Source of the DNA: Chloroflexota bacterium
GTDB taxonomy: Bacteria > Chloroflexota > Dehalococcoidia > Lucifugimonadales > UBA1127
Reading direction: 5' to 3'
NCBI GenBank assembly: GCA_026713825.1
Contig: JAPONS010000080.1
Coordinates: forward strand, 1 to 64,000
Length of the DNA stretch: 64,000 bases
The notes under the pieces were generated by a model that worked only from the letters and a program-made list of their open reading frames with translations, was not told the DNA's origin and made no database searches. Of the stretch, positions 1-7,352 are shown piece after piece. A program made the translations under genes and the position numbers. The first letter of the stretch is position 1. The number at the start of each line of letters is the position of its first letter.

Positions 1-504
1 CTCAGCGCCAACCAGTTGAGCGGGGAGGTACCGCCGGAGGTCGGGAACCTCGCCAGCCTGCGAGTGCTGAGCCTCAGCAACAACCAGTTGAGCGGGGAGA
101 TACCGCCGGCGTTGGCCAACCTCGCCAACTTGGAACATCTGAACCTCAGCGCCAACCAGTTGAGCGGGGAGGTACCGCCGGAGGTCGGGAACCTCGCCAG
201 CCTGCGAGTGCTGAGCCTCAGCAACAACCAGTTGAGCGGGGAGCTGCCGCCGGAGGTCGGGAACCTCGCCAGCTTGGAAGGTCTGGACCTCCACGGGAAC
301 GAGTTGAGCGGAGAGCTAGCACCGGAGTTGGGCAACCTCGCCAACTTGGAACATCTGAACCTCAGCGACAACGAGCTAACCGGGGAGATACCGCCGGAAC
401 TGGGCAACCTCACCGGACTGGAATCGCTGCGCCTCAGCAACAACCAGTTGAGCGGGGAGCTGCCGCCGGAGTTGGGCAACCTCGCCAGCCTGCGAGTGCT
501 GAGC
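1..504 (+). repeat. Tandem 72-bp units encoding LRRs
   Basis: Seven consecutive 72-bp units (1-72, 73-144, 145-216, 217-288, 289-360, 361-432, 433-504), each encoding one 24-residue LRR. Units 1-72 and 145-216 are identical at the DNA level, and others differ by a few bases, which indicates recent duplication or gene conversion within the gene. Confidence 0.9.
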
Positions 505-597
505 CTCAGCAACAACCAGTTGAGCGGATGTGTGCCAAAAGTTTTGCAGGATCAATTGGCGAGCCACGATCTTGGCGACTTGCCCTTCTGCCCATAG
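1..597 (+). CDS. Leucine-rich repeat protein, C-terminal part (5' end outside window)
   Basis: The reading frame is open from base 1, so the start lies upstream of the window. Eight 24-residue LRR units of the plant type (LSxNxLSGExPxxLGNLxxL) are visible, ending in a short cap with two cysteines (GCVP near residue 175 of the visible part, and LPFCP at the end). Such repeats form a solenoid used for protein or glycan binding; the partner is unknown. The C-terminal Cys pair probably closes the solenoid and fits an exported protein, but no signal peptide can be seen because the N-terminus is missing. A weak hairpin (607-629, stem tccccc/ggggga) follows the stop. Assignment to the LRR family is firm; the function is unknown. 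Confidence 0.9.
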   Translation, partial: LSANQLSGEVPPEVGNLASLRVLSLSNNQLSGEIPPALANLANLEHLNLSANQLSGEVPPEVGNLASLRVLSLSNNQLSGELPPEVGNLASLEGLDLHGNELSGELAPELGNLANLEHLNLSDNELTGEIPPELGNLTGLESLRLSNNQLSGELPPELGNLASLRVLSLSNNQLSGCVPKVLQDQLASHDLGDLPFCP

Positions 598-710
598 GCC
601 CCGGCATCCCCCGATATGAGGATGGGGGACAGAATACGCCCCACGTGACAGGGCACAATCCGACGCCGACACCTATAATGCCCCTGCACACCTACACAGG
701 AGGCCTCCCA

Positions 711-1739
711 ATGCGGGGCATGCTCTTCCTCGGCGACAAACGCGTGACGCTGCGTGAGTTCCCGACGCCGTCCGGCCCGGCCGGCCGCCAGGTCGTCGTC
801 AAGATGCGGGCCTCGGGCATCTGCGGCAGCGACCTCTCCTCCTATCGCAACGTGCCCGAGGGCCTCGGGGTCCGCGCGCACATCATCGCCGGCCATGAGC
901 CCTGCGGCGAGGTCGTCGAGGTCGGCCCCGAGGCCCGCAACGTCCGCGTCGGCGACCGCGTCATGGTCTACCACTACAGCGGCTGCGGCCGGTGCGCCCA
1001 GTGCCTCTCCGGCTGGTGGCACATGTGCATCCACGGCGAGGTGATCTACGGCGCGCAGGCCAACGGCGGCTTTGCCGACTACCATCTTGCCGAGGACTAC
1101 ATGTGCATCCCCATGCCGGACGGTCTCAGCTTTGAGGAGGGCGCCGCCTGCGCCTGCGGCACGGGCACCGCCTATCAGGCCATCAGACGGCTCGACGTGA
1201 ACGGCCGCGAAACCCTTGCCGTCTTCGGCCAGGGCCCTGTGGGGCTGTCCGCCACCATGTTCGGCGCGGCAACTGGCGCCTACGTCATCGCCGTCGACCC
1301 CGTCCCCGAACGCCGCGCGCTCGCCGAGAAGCTCGGCGCTGCGCAGACCGTCGACCCCTTCGACGCCGACCCCATCGAGGTCGTCAAGGCCGCCACGCAC
1401 GGCCTCGGCGCCGACGCCTCCATCGACGCCTCCGGCATCGCCGAGGTGCGCACCGCCGCCGTCCGTTCCGTCCGCGACTGGGGCCGGAGCTGCTTTGTCG
1501 GCGAGGGCGGCACCGTCACCTTTGAGGTCACCAACGACATCATGCGCCGGCAGCTCACCCTCATGGGGTCCCGCACCTTCAGCACCATTGTGCTGGAAGA
1601 GTTGGGCCGCTACGTCGCCGACCGCAACCTGCCCCTCCGTGACCTCATCACCGCGCGCTTCTCCCTGGACCGGATCGACGAGGCATTCGCGCAGTTCGAG
1701 GCTGGCGCGCCGGGCAAGTTCGTCGTGACGTGGGACTAG
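711..1739 (+). CDS. Zinc-dependent medium-chain alcohol dehydrogenase (first of a tandem pair)
   Basis: A 342-residue cytosolic MDR-family dehydrogenase that would oxidise an alcohol or polyol with NAD(P). The catalytic zinc site is visible as CGSD and GHEPCGEVVEVG near the N-terminus; the structural zinc lobe has four closely spaced cysteines (CGRCAQCLSG...C); the cofactor-binding Rossmann motif is GQGPVGLSA. The frame is open much further upstream, but the ATG at 711 is chosen because aggagg lies at 698-703, seven bases before it. It is followed 61 bp later by a close paralog. The substrate cannot be told from sequence; threonine/sorbitol dehydrogenase-like enzymes are the nearest general class. 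Confidence 0.92.
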   Translation: MRGMLFLGDKRVTLREFPTPSGPAGRQVVVKMRASGICGSDLSSYRNVPEGLGVRAHIIAGHEPCGEVVEVGPEARNVRVGDRVMVYHYSGCGRCAQCLSGWWHMCIHGEVIYGAQANGGFADYHLAEDYMCIPMPDGLSFEEGAACACGTGTAYQAIRRLDVNGRETLAVFGQGPVGLSATMFGAATGAYVIAVDPVPERRALAEKLGAAQTVDPFDADPIEVVKAATHGLGADASIDASGIAEVRTAAVRSVRDWGRSCFVGEGGTVTFEVTNDIMRRQLTLMGSRTFSTIVLEELGRYVADRNLPLRDLITARFSLDRIDEAFAQFEAGAPGKFVVTWD

Positions 1740-1800
1740 CCCGGCGCAAACCTGAGAGGCAGGGCCTATAATGGCCCCATCACCCACTAGGAGGCCCGCC

Positions 1801-2829
1801 ATGCAGGGCATGTTCTTTCTCGGCGACAAGCAGGTCGCGCTCCGCGACTGCCCCGCGCCGTCCGCCCCCACCGGCCGCCAGGTGGTCTTGAAGATGAAAG
1901 CGGCGGGCCTCTGCGGCAGTGACCTCCGCCCATATCGCTCGACGCTCGAGGTCCTCGGCCCGCGCGCCCACGTCATCGGCGGCCATGAGCCCTGCGGCGA
2001 AGTCGTCGAAATGGGCCCCGAGGCGCGCAACGTCCGTATCGGCGACCGCGTCATGGTCCACCACTACTCCGGCTGCGGCCGCTGCGAGCACTGCCTCTCC
2101 GGCTGGTCGCAGCTCTGCCCCAACGGCATGACGCTGTACGGCTCCCAGGCCCACGGCGCCATGGCTCCCTACCAGTTGGTCGAGGACCATATGTGCGTCC
2201 CCATGCCCGACGGCCTCAGCTTTGCGGAGGGCGCGGCCTGTTCCTGCGGTACCGGCACCGCCTACCAGGCCCTCAGGCGCCTCGGCGTCTCCGGGCGCGA
2301 CACCTTCGCAGTCTTCGGGCAGGGGCCCGTCGGGTTGAGCGCCACGCTGTTCGGCGCGGCCAGCGGCTCCTACGTCATCGCCGTCGACCCCATCCCCGAG
2401 CGCCGCGCCCTCGCGATGAAGCTCGGCGCATCCGAGACCATCGACCCCAACGAGGTTGACCCCATCGAGGTCATCAAGGCCGCCACCCACGGCCGCGGCG
2501 CCGACGCCACCCTCGACGCCACCGGCGTCGCCGAGGTCCGCGCCCAGGCCGTCCGCTCCACCCGCGTCTGGGGCCGTAGCTGCCTCGTCGGCGAGGGCGG
2601 CGCCGTCACGTTCGACGCCACCAACGACATCATCCACCGTCAGGTAACGCTGATGGGCTCATGGACGTTCAGCACAGTGGTCTTGGAGGAGCTCGGTCAC
2701 TACGTCGTCGACCGGGGCATACCCCTGCGCGACATGATCACCAAGACGTTCACGCTGGACCAGGTAGCGGAAGCCTTCGCAGACTTCGAGGCGGGCGCGG
2801 CGGGCAAGTACGTGGTGACGTTCGAATAG
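1801..2829 (+). CDS. Zinc-dependent medium-chain alcohol dehydrogenase (second of a tandem pair)
   Basis: Same length (342 residues) and architecture as the preceding gene: CGSD and GHEPCGEVVEMG for catalytic zinc, CGRCEHCLSG for structural zinc, GQGPVGLSA for NAD(P). The two proteins align end to end without gaps and are clearly tandem duplicates. The ATG at 1801 is preceded by aggagg at 1789-1794. Differences concentrate around residues 105-125 (the loop after the structural zinc lobe), which may indicate a different substrate. Both copies carry a cctataatg element upstream of the ribosome binding site. Confidence 0.92.
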   Translation: MQGMFFLGDKQVALRDCPAPSAPTGRQVVLKMKAAGLCGSDLRPYRSTLEVLGPRAHVIGGHEPCGEVVEMGPEARNVRIGDRVMVHHYSGCGRCEHCLSGWSQLCPNGMTLYGSQAHGAMAPYQLVEDHMCVPMPDGLSFAEGAACSCGTGTAYQALRRLGVSGRDTFAVFGQGPVGLSATLFGAASGSYVIAVDPIPERRALAMKLGASETIDPNEVDPIEVIKAATHGRGADATLDATGVAEVRAQAVRSTRVWGRSCLVGEGGAVTFDATNDIIHRQVTLMGSWTFSTVVLEELGHYVVDRGIPLRDMITKTFTLDQVAEAFADFEAGAAGKYVVTFE

Positions 2830-2848
2830 CCCCCTACACCAGCAGCCT

Positions 2849-2875
2849 CCATACCGGCGGAAGCCGGTATCCAGA
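2849..2875. repeat. Dispersed palindromic repeat, family A
   Basis: Inverted repeat with arms taccgg / ccggta followed by tccag. The same pattern recurs in many intergenic spaces of this window with two arm versions (taccgg or ttcc[ct]gc). It resembles REP-like elements; it lies between convergent genes here. Confidence 0.8.
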
Positions 2876-2896
2876 GGGGCATGGGAGGTGCGGCGT

Positions 2897-3577
2897 CTAC
2901 CCCCGCGGCCGGGGCTTCATGCGCAGGCGGTTGGCAATCTTGTTGTAGGTCGTGACGCCGTGCATCAGCGGCTGCGCCCACCACGGCGGCGCGTACGGGT
3001 GCAGTGTCGCCTCCCGCAGCGCGTCGAGGAATCCCTGCGGTGTCCCGTCGAACTCCGGCATCTCCGTGTACGTGCACCCCAGCTCCCACGGGTGGTGCGA
3101 GTCGCTGACGGCGGTGACTGCGAGCCCATGCTCCTCGGCAGCGGCCCGAGCCCGCTCCTCCGCGCCCCGGAAGACGTTGCGCGCGTTGAACGCCTCGATG
3201 ATGTCCGCGTGCGGCAGCACCTCGACCATCGCGTCCTCCGAGAGCACGCTGCTCCGCACGTTGTCGTACGGGTGAGGTATGGAGACCAGCCCGCCCTGCG
3301 CCTTGATCCGTTCCACAGTCTCCATCGGCGAGAGCCCGCGCGGCACCTCCTCCGTCAGGAACAGCCCCGTGATCTCCCCGTGCGTGCTCTTGACCTCCGA
3401 CGCGACGATTACCGGGAACGGCGCGATCTTCGCAACCGCCTGCCCGCCGCGAATCGTGTTGTGGTCCGTCACCGCAATACACCCCAGCCCCATCTTCACG
3501 GCGCGCGCCACCAGCTTCTCCGGCGACGTCGCGCAGTCCCGCGAGTACCAGGTGTGCATATGGAAATCGCCGCGCAT
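2897..3577 (-). CDS. PHP-domain metal-dependent phosphoesterase
   Basis: A 226-residue PHP-family protein. Metal-ligand motifs are visible in order: DFHMHTWYS at residues 4-12, TDHN near 38-41, a Glu in ASEVKS near 60, HPY near 101, and SDSHH near 158. This matches small TrpH/YciV-type PHP phosphoesterases, which hydrolyse phosphoesters such as nucleotide 3',5'-bisphosphates or the ends of short RNAs. It stands downstream of xseB on the same strand after a 92-bp gap containing a family B repeat, so it may be the last gene of that transcript or independent. The exact substrate is not shown by the sequence. Confidence 0.85.
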   Translation of the reverse strand: MRGDFHMHTWYSRDCATSPEKLVARAVKMGLGCIAVTDHNTIRGGQAVAKIAPFPVIVASEVKSTHGEITGLFLTEEVPRGLSPMETVERIKAQGGLVSIPHPYDNVRSSVLSEDAMVEVLPHADIIEAFNARNVFRGAEERARAAAEEHGLAVTAVSDSHHPWELGCTYTEMPEFDGTPQGFLDALREATLHPYAPPWWAQPLMHGVTTYNKIANRLRMKPRPRG

Positions 3578-3627
3578 GGTCGTCTTTGCCTCTCAGTCAC
3601 CGGCGTAGTCGCCTGCGCCATCCCCGC

Positions 3628-3653
3628 CGTTCGCCCTGAGGGAAATCGAAGGG
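3628..3653. repeat. Dispersed repeat, family B
   Basis: Copy of the gttcgccctgag...atcgaaggg motif that recurs at about 9800, 10640, 20504, 48637 and 49286. It lies in the gap between the PHP gene and xseB. Confidence 0.7.
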
Positions 3654-3669
3654 AGTGAGCGGCGAGGGC

Positions 3670-3954
3670 CTACGCCTCGTACTCCTCTTCCTCGTCCTGC
3701 ACGCCTTGTGCGTCGGACATGAACCGCATCTGCTCGCCCATCGAGGTCTGCAGCCGCGTGATCCGGAGCTCGGCCGCGCTGAGCAGCTCGTTGCAGACGC
3801 GCGCCAGCCGGGCGCCCTCGGCGTAGAGCCCCGTCGCCTCGTCGAGCGTCAGCCCGCCGGCCTCCAGCGCCTGCACCGTCTCCTCCAGCCGCTGGTACGC
3901 CGCCTCGAAGGTCAGCTGCTCCTCGGTCTCTCCGTCATTCTTCTTGGACGTCAT
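3670..3954 (-). CDS. xseB: Exodeoxyribonuclease VII small subunit
   Basis: A 94-residue acidic helical protein matching XseB: the core (residues about 15-75) contains the conserved FEAAYQRLEETVQALEAGG...LDEA..LYxEG pattern. XseB forms the elongated helical stalk that binds XseA to degrade single-stranded DNA. The start at MTSKKN is chosen since the family core begins about 15 residues later; the frame is open for 23 more residues upstream. In most genomes xseB directly follows xseA; here xseA is about 2.1 kb upstream, separated by a cytochrome gene and a restriction-modification cassette. Confidence 0.93.
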   Translation of the reverse strand: MTSKKNDGETEEQLTFEAAYQRLEETVQALEAGGLTLDEATGLYAEGARLARVCNELLSAAELRITRLQTSMGEQMRFMSDAQGVQDEEEEYEA

Positions 3955-4053
3955 CTTCCCCGCTCCCGGCCCTCGCGCTGGATACATGGAACCTGGGCAA
4001 CAGATACAGGGCAAGTGTAGCACACGAGGACTTGGGGCCGATGCGGGGGCAGC

Positions 4054-4536
4054 CTATGGTGTGGCCGGTGCGGGCGCGGCGTCCGCTGGCGCGGGCTCCT
4101 TGAGGTTGACCAGGTACGCGACCACGGCCTCGTAGTCGTCGCCGAGGACGTCATTGAGTCCCGCGGTCATGAGCGGCGTGTAGTCGGGGGCGATGAAGGC
4201 GGCGGGGTCCTCGATGGACTGCCGGATGTACTCCTCGGCGCTGAGGCTCGTGCGGGTGGCCGCCACCGTGCCGATGTTGCTGAGCTCCGGCCCGATGGTG
4301 CCCGTCGTGCCGGCGTCCGCGACGGTGTGGCAGATGCCGCACGTCGTGACGAACGCTGCGGGCACGCCCTCGGGCGCTGCGGGGCCGCCCTCTCTGATGA
4401 TGGGGACGATCATGCCCAAGGGAGGGAGTGGGCCGGGCTGCGCGACTACCGTGGGGCCCGGGTTGAAACACGCCGTCAACAATACGACGGCCCCTAACGC
4501 GAGGGCCAACACTGTCACGATGATGCGGGAAGGCAT
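4054..4536 (-). CDS. Monohaem cytochrome c lipoprotein
   Basis: A 160-residue exported protein. Residues 1-22 form a hydrophobic signal with a lipobox (LLTAC, lipidated Cys23). The haem-binding motif CGICH is at residues 66-70, and a plausible axial Met is at about 123 (PLMTAG). The region between contains the EEYIRQSIEDP pattern typical of small class I cytochrome c domains that carry electrons to terminal oxidases. The start ATG at 4536 gives a standard short signal peptide. A Pro/Ala-rich tail ends the protein. It probably acts at the outer face of the membrane as an electron carrier; its redox partners are not encoded nearby. Confidence 0.88.
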   Translation of the reverse strand: MPSRIIVTVLALALGAVVLLTACFNPGPTVVAQPGPLPPLGMIVPIIREGGPAAPEGVPAAFVTTCGICHTVADAGTTGTIGPELSNIGTVAATRTSLSAEEYIRQSIEDPAAFIAPDYTPLMTAGLNDVLGDDYEAVVAYLVNLKEPAPADAAPAPATP

Positions 4537-4638
4537 GCCCGGTCTCCAGTCCAAGTGCAGCATCACAGCACTATGTTACGACTTTCACACACGGGTGTCC
4601 AGATAGTCCGAAGATGATTTTTTGACACGGCACAACCT

Positions 4639-4724
4639 CTACGCTGACGCTTCTCCAGACCCCCAATCCCCCTCCACGCGCGCGCTGAACTCGCCGCGAT
4701 GCAGCCGCACCCGGCGCACATGGC
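4639..4724 (-). pseudogene. Displaced 3' end of xseA
   Basis: On the minus strand this stretch reads RVRLHRGEFSARVEGD followed by a different short tail and a TAG stop at 4639-4641. It matches the C-terminus of intact xseA (RVRLHRGGFGARVEGD): bases 4667-4712 agree with 6096-6141 at 42 of 46 positions, mostly at codon positions that keep the protein alike. It abuts the stop codon of the restriction endonuclease gene. The simplest reading is that it is the original xseA terminus, cut off when the R-M cassette arrived with its own xseA 3' end. Confidence 0.75.
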
Positions 4725-5243
4725 CTAAGATGATTGACCCATCACTTCTGAGCGGACCCAACCTGTAAACTCTTCAATTGGGCGCATTTCTGCCAGGCGC
4801 TTGGTCAGTTTGTGAGTTGTGCTTTGCCCTTCTGCCATCCGAACAAGCGATCCTGCTCCTCCCTCAGACACGACACCCTTCCGCCAAGCGCGGAATACAA
4901 TGCTCTGAGGGGCTATGCCAAGGCACAGCAGATATTGGTATGTCCTGTCCAGCCGGATGTGATTGAACTGAAATGTGCCATTCGTTCCCAGCGATGCCGT
5001 CTTGACTTCAAACCTCTGACCGGCAATGAGCAGGTCTGTAGGTGTTACTCGAGTGCCCTGGCTTACCGGAATGCCTGCCTGCGACAGGAACCGCATGACG
5101 AAGTCTTCACCAATTTGTCCACGATTGGTGTTGCCGAGGCGGCGGTAGCCCTCCATTGGTGAATCTATCCAAATCGAGCGCGGCGTACGCTCGGCTATGA
5201 TATCCACCATGAGACTTACGGGATCTATTGGGGAGGTTCCCAT
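4725..5243 (-). CDS. Putative type II restriction endonuclease (PD-(D/E)XK fold)
   Basis: A 172-residue protein with the signature of a PD-(D/E)XK nuclease: an upstream helix Glu in GQIGEDFVMRFL (Glu46), TPTDLL (Asp70) and FEVK (Glu79, Lys81). It overlaps the end of a DNA methyltransferase gene by about 19 bp, the usual arrangement of a type II restriction-modification system. A TTG 27 bp upstream (5270) is an alternative start. GC content is clearly lower than in the flanking housekeeping genes, which supports horizontal transfer. The recognition site cannot be deduced. An alternative is a nuclease of the Holliday-junction-resolvase-like group, but the pairing with a methyltransferase favours restriction. 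Confidence 0.72.
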   Translation of the reverse strand: MGTSPIDPVSLMVDIIAERTPRSIWIDSPMEGYRRLGNTNRGQIGEDFVMRFLSQAGIPVSQGTRVTPTDLLIAGQRFEVKTASLGTNGTFQFNHIRLDRTYQYLLCLGIAPQSIVFRAWRKGVVSEGGAGSLVRMAEGQSTTHKLTKRLAEMRPIEEFTGWVRSEVMGQSS

Positions 5244-5956
5244 ATAGGACTGCTTTCGCCTCGCTTCCAAAGTACAAGGAAATAGGAATGGTTTTTTCTT
5301 GCATGGACCTGCTTGACAGCTCGGCTGACGCCCGGCCGGTTGTTGCGCACTACCACAAAGAGGTCCTCGGCAACGAATCCAAGCCCCGCAAAGGTCTGCA
5401 TCAGCTCAACGTGGGTAAATCGTTGCCGATTGGCGCATACCTCATCCTGGCACTTGACGATGAAGATCCCGCGTTCTCGAAGCACCCTGTAGGCTTCCGC
5501 GCCTGCACCCGCGTATAGCTCCAAAACAGCTTCATGGTACTTCCCGGCGGTCTGTCTTCCTGAACCGTTGTTGCTGTAATAGACCTCAAATGCCTCATGC
5601 CCCTGATGCGCTGTGCCCCCGGGAGTGTGCATGTAGGGGGGATCAAGCACAACGCAGTCAATCTCTCCATCCCCGTACGGCAATGCACGACAGTCCACTC
5701 CCGTCTGGAGGTCCGTAGCCTTGAGAATGTATCGTCCCTTTGGGACCCACCGCCAGAAAACGCCTTTGCCATAGGTCACATCGGCAACGACACTGCCTGG
5801 CTTGACGTAGAGATCGAGTATTTGGGGGAAGACCGATTCATTGCCGTCTACGTGTGCGCTGACGACAAGTTTATTGGTCGGAGCGCCATTCGATACTGTT
5901 CGCCTGTTTTCAATCGGCGATTCTTGTATAGAGGTGCCGTTGAGGTCTGGCTGCAT
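5225..5956 (-). CDS. DNA methyltransferase of the R-M cassette (DPPY type)
   Basis: A 243-residue SAM-dependent methyltransferase. The cofactor-binding motif I-like segment ADVTYGKGVF is at about residues 58-67 and the catalytic motif IV DPPY at 105-108, in the order I then IV, as in amino-methyltransferases acting on adenine N6 or cytosine N4. It is immediately upstream of, and overlaps, a PD-(D/E)XK nuclease gene, so it most likely protects host DNA from that enzyme. There is no obvious long target-recognition domain. Lower GC than its neighbours and position at the 3' end of xseA mark it as an insertion. Confidence 0.78.
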   Translation of the reverse strand: MQPDLNGTSIQESPIENRRTVSNGAPTNKLVVSAHVDGNESVFPQILDLYVKPGSVVADVTYGKGVFWRWVPKGRYILKATDLQTGVDCRALPYGDGEIDCVVLDPPYMHTPGGTAHQGHEAFEVYYSNNGSGRQTAGKYHEAVLELYAGAGAEAYRVLRERGIFIVKCQDEVCANRQRFTHVELMQTFAGLGFVAEDLFVVVRNNRPGVSRAVKQVHARKNHSYFLVLWKRGESSPIWEPPQ

Positions 5957-6076
5957 TGGCTGTCCCTAAGGCAAGAGTTTTCTTGAGGCGAGTTCTCCTG
6001 GTGACAAGTTATCATCAAGCAGACCATTTGTGTCAATAACAGTCGGCGGCATTTTACGCGCCTTTGCCCACACCGC

Positions 6077-7273
6077 TCATTGTTTCGTTTGACCATCCCC
6101 CTCCACGCGCGCGCCGAACCCGCCCCGGTGCAGCCGCACCCGCACGACGTCCCCCGCCGCCACGTCCGCCGCGTCCAGAAGCGTCTCCCCTGTGTCCTCG
6201 CGGCTGACGACGGCGTAGCCCCGCCGCAGCACGCCCGCCGGGTCCAGCGCGCTCAGCCGCTGGTCGAGCCCCGTGGTCCGCTGCCGGTGCATCGCGAGGC
6301 TGTTCTCCAGCCGCATGACGAGCCCCGCCAGCAGGTCGTCCACCTGCTGCCGCCGCGACGCAGTGTCGGGCACGCGCCGCTCAATGACCGAAAGGCAGTC
6401 GCGAACGTCCGCCATCCGCAGCGCAAGCTCCTGCTGCACGCCCTGGTACAGCGTCTGCCCGTTCTGCGCGACGCGCGCCGCCAGGATGCGCGAGTCCGGC
6501 ACCGCGAGTTCCGCCGCGGCTGAGGGAGTCGGCGCGCGCACGTCCGCCACCATGTCCGCCACAGTCGTGTTCGTCTCGTGCCCGACCGCGCTGATGACCG
6601 GCGTCCGGCTGCCGTACACGGCCCGCGCAACCGGCTCCTCGTTGAATACCCACAGGTCCTCTGTCGAGCCGCCCCCGCGCGCCAGGATGACGGCGTCGAT
6701 GCCCGGCTCCGCGTTGATGACCTCAAAGGCCTCGATGATGGACGGCGCCGCCGTGTCCCCCTGCACAAGGCACGGCGCCAGCGCCAGCTCCGCCAGCGGG
6801 TAGCGCCGCTCGACGACCGTCTGGATGTCGTGCCAGACGGCTCCCGTCGGCGACGTGATGACCCCCAGCCGCTGCGGAAACGCCGGCAGCGGGCGCTTCC
6901 GGCTCGGCTCGAAAAGGCCCTCGCTCTCAAGCTTGACGAGCAGCCGCTCCAGCTCCAGGTACCGTTCGCCCATCCCCTCGGGGCGCGCCAGGTCGACGAT
7001 GCACTGCAGGTCGCCCCGCGCCTCGTACACCGAGATCCGCCCGTGCGCCGAGACCGCCGCTCCGCTGCCCAGGTGCTCGTGGCCGCTCCCGCCGCGGAAC
7101 ATGACGCACCGCAGGACGGTGTTGGCCTCTTTCAGCGAAAAGTAGCTGTGCCCCGCCGACGAGCGCGTGTAGTTCGAGACCTCGCCGCTCACCCACAGGT
7201 CGGCCAGCAGGGCGTCGCGTTCCAGCGACTCCTTGATGTACCGCGTGACCTGCGAGACTGTGTAGACGGCCAT
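6077..7273 (-). CDS. xseA: Exodeoxyribonuclease VII large subunit
   Basis: A 398-residue protein matching XseA along its length: N-terminal OB-fold (YTVSQVTRYIKESLERD...LWVSGEVSN), the central catalytic domain with VITSPTGAVWHDI and ILARGGGSTEDLW and VSAVGHETN motifs, and the coiled-coil C-terminal part. With XseB it degrades single-stranded DNA to oligonucleotides. It lies 79 bp downstream of efp in the aroQ-pepP-efp-xseA order. The last residues (GDGQTKQ) differ from the displaced old terminus at 4639-4724 (GDWGSGEASA), so the extreme C-terminus was probably replaced with the inserted R-M cassette. Confidence 0.96.
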   Translation of the reverse strand: MAVYTVSQVTRYIKESLERDALLADLWVSGEVSNYTRSSAGHSYFSLKEANTVLRCVMFRGGSGHEHLGSGAAVSAHGRISVYEARGDLQCIVDLARPEGMGERYLELERLLVKLESEGLFEPSRKRPLPAFPQRLGVITSPTGAVWHDIQTVVERRYPLAELALAPCLVQGDTAAPSIIEAFEVINAEPGIDAVILARGGGSTEDLWVFNEEPVARAVYGSRTPVISAVGHETNTTVADMVADVRAPTPSAAAELAVPDSRILAARVAQNGQTLYQGVQQELALRMADVRDCLSVIERRVPDTASRRQQVDDLLAGLVMRLENSLAMHRQRTTGLDQRLSALDPAGVLRRGYAVVSREDTGETLLDAADVAAGDVVRVRLHRGGFGARVEGDGQTKQ

Positions 7274-7296
7274 CGCTCATCCCCTGTGCAGCGCGA

Positions 7297-7321
7297 GGGG
7301 CGCCGTGTGCACCGGCGCCCC
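7297..7321 (-). other. Hairpin between efp and xseA
   Basis: A perfect 9-bp stem (ggggcgccg / cggcgcccc) with a 7-base loop in the 79-bp gap between efp and xseA. There is no T tract on the minus strand, so it is not a standard intrinsic terminator; it may dampen transcription or stabilise a processed mRNA end. Confidence 0.5.
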
Positions 7322-7352
7322 TTCGACAACCTCGTTTCGTGTCCCCGACCGG

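Larger units (their letters stand above)
4713..6095. mobile_element. Restriction-modification cassette inserted at the 3' end of xseA
   Basis: A lower-GC block holding only the methyltransferase and nuclease genes, flanked by imperfect direct copies of the xseA 3' end (4667-4712 and 6096-6141, 42/46 identical). No integrase, transposase or terminal inverted repeat is visible inside. The structure resembles cassette insertion or homologous exchange that rebuilt the xseA terminus. The limits are approximate. Confidence 0.65.

Noticed and set aside
1-504. CRISPR-like array from regular 72-bp units
   Set aside because: Units are contiguous, in frame and encode LRRs; there are no unique spacers.
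528-710. N-terminal extension joining the LRR tail region to the first dehydrogenase
   Set aside because: The frame is open but overlaps the LRR stop region; a proper aggagg sits before the ATG at 711 and the family starts there.
552-2054. Long open frame (500 codons) on the minus strand opposite the tandem dehydrogenases
   Set aside because: A shadow frame caused by high GC at third positions; low-complexity Gly/Ala/Asp/Val composition, no family motifs and no ribosome binding site, while the plus strand encodes clear enzymes.
4560-4640. tRNA or small RNA gene as integration target next to the R-M cassette
   Set aside because: No cloverleaf or CCA-type end could be folded; the duplicated target is the xseA 3' end instead.
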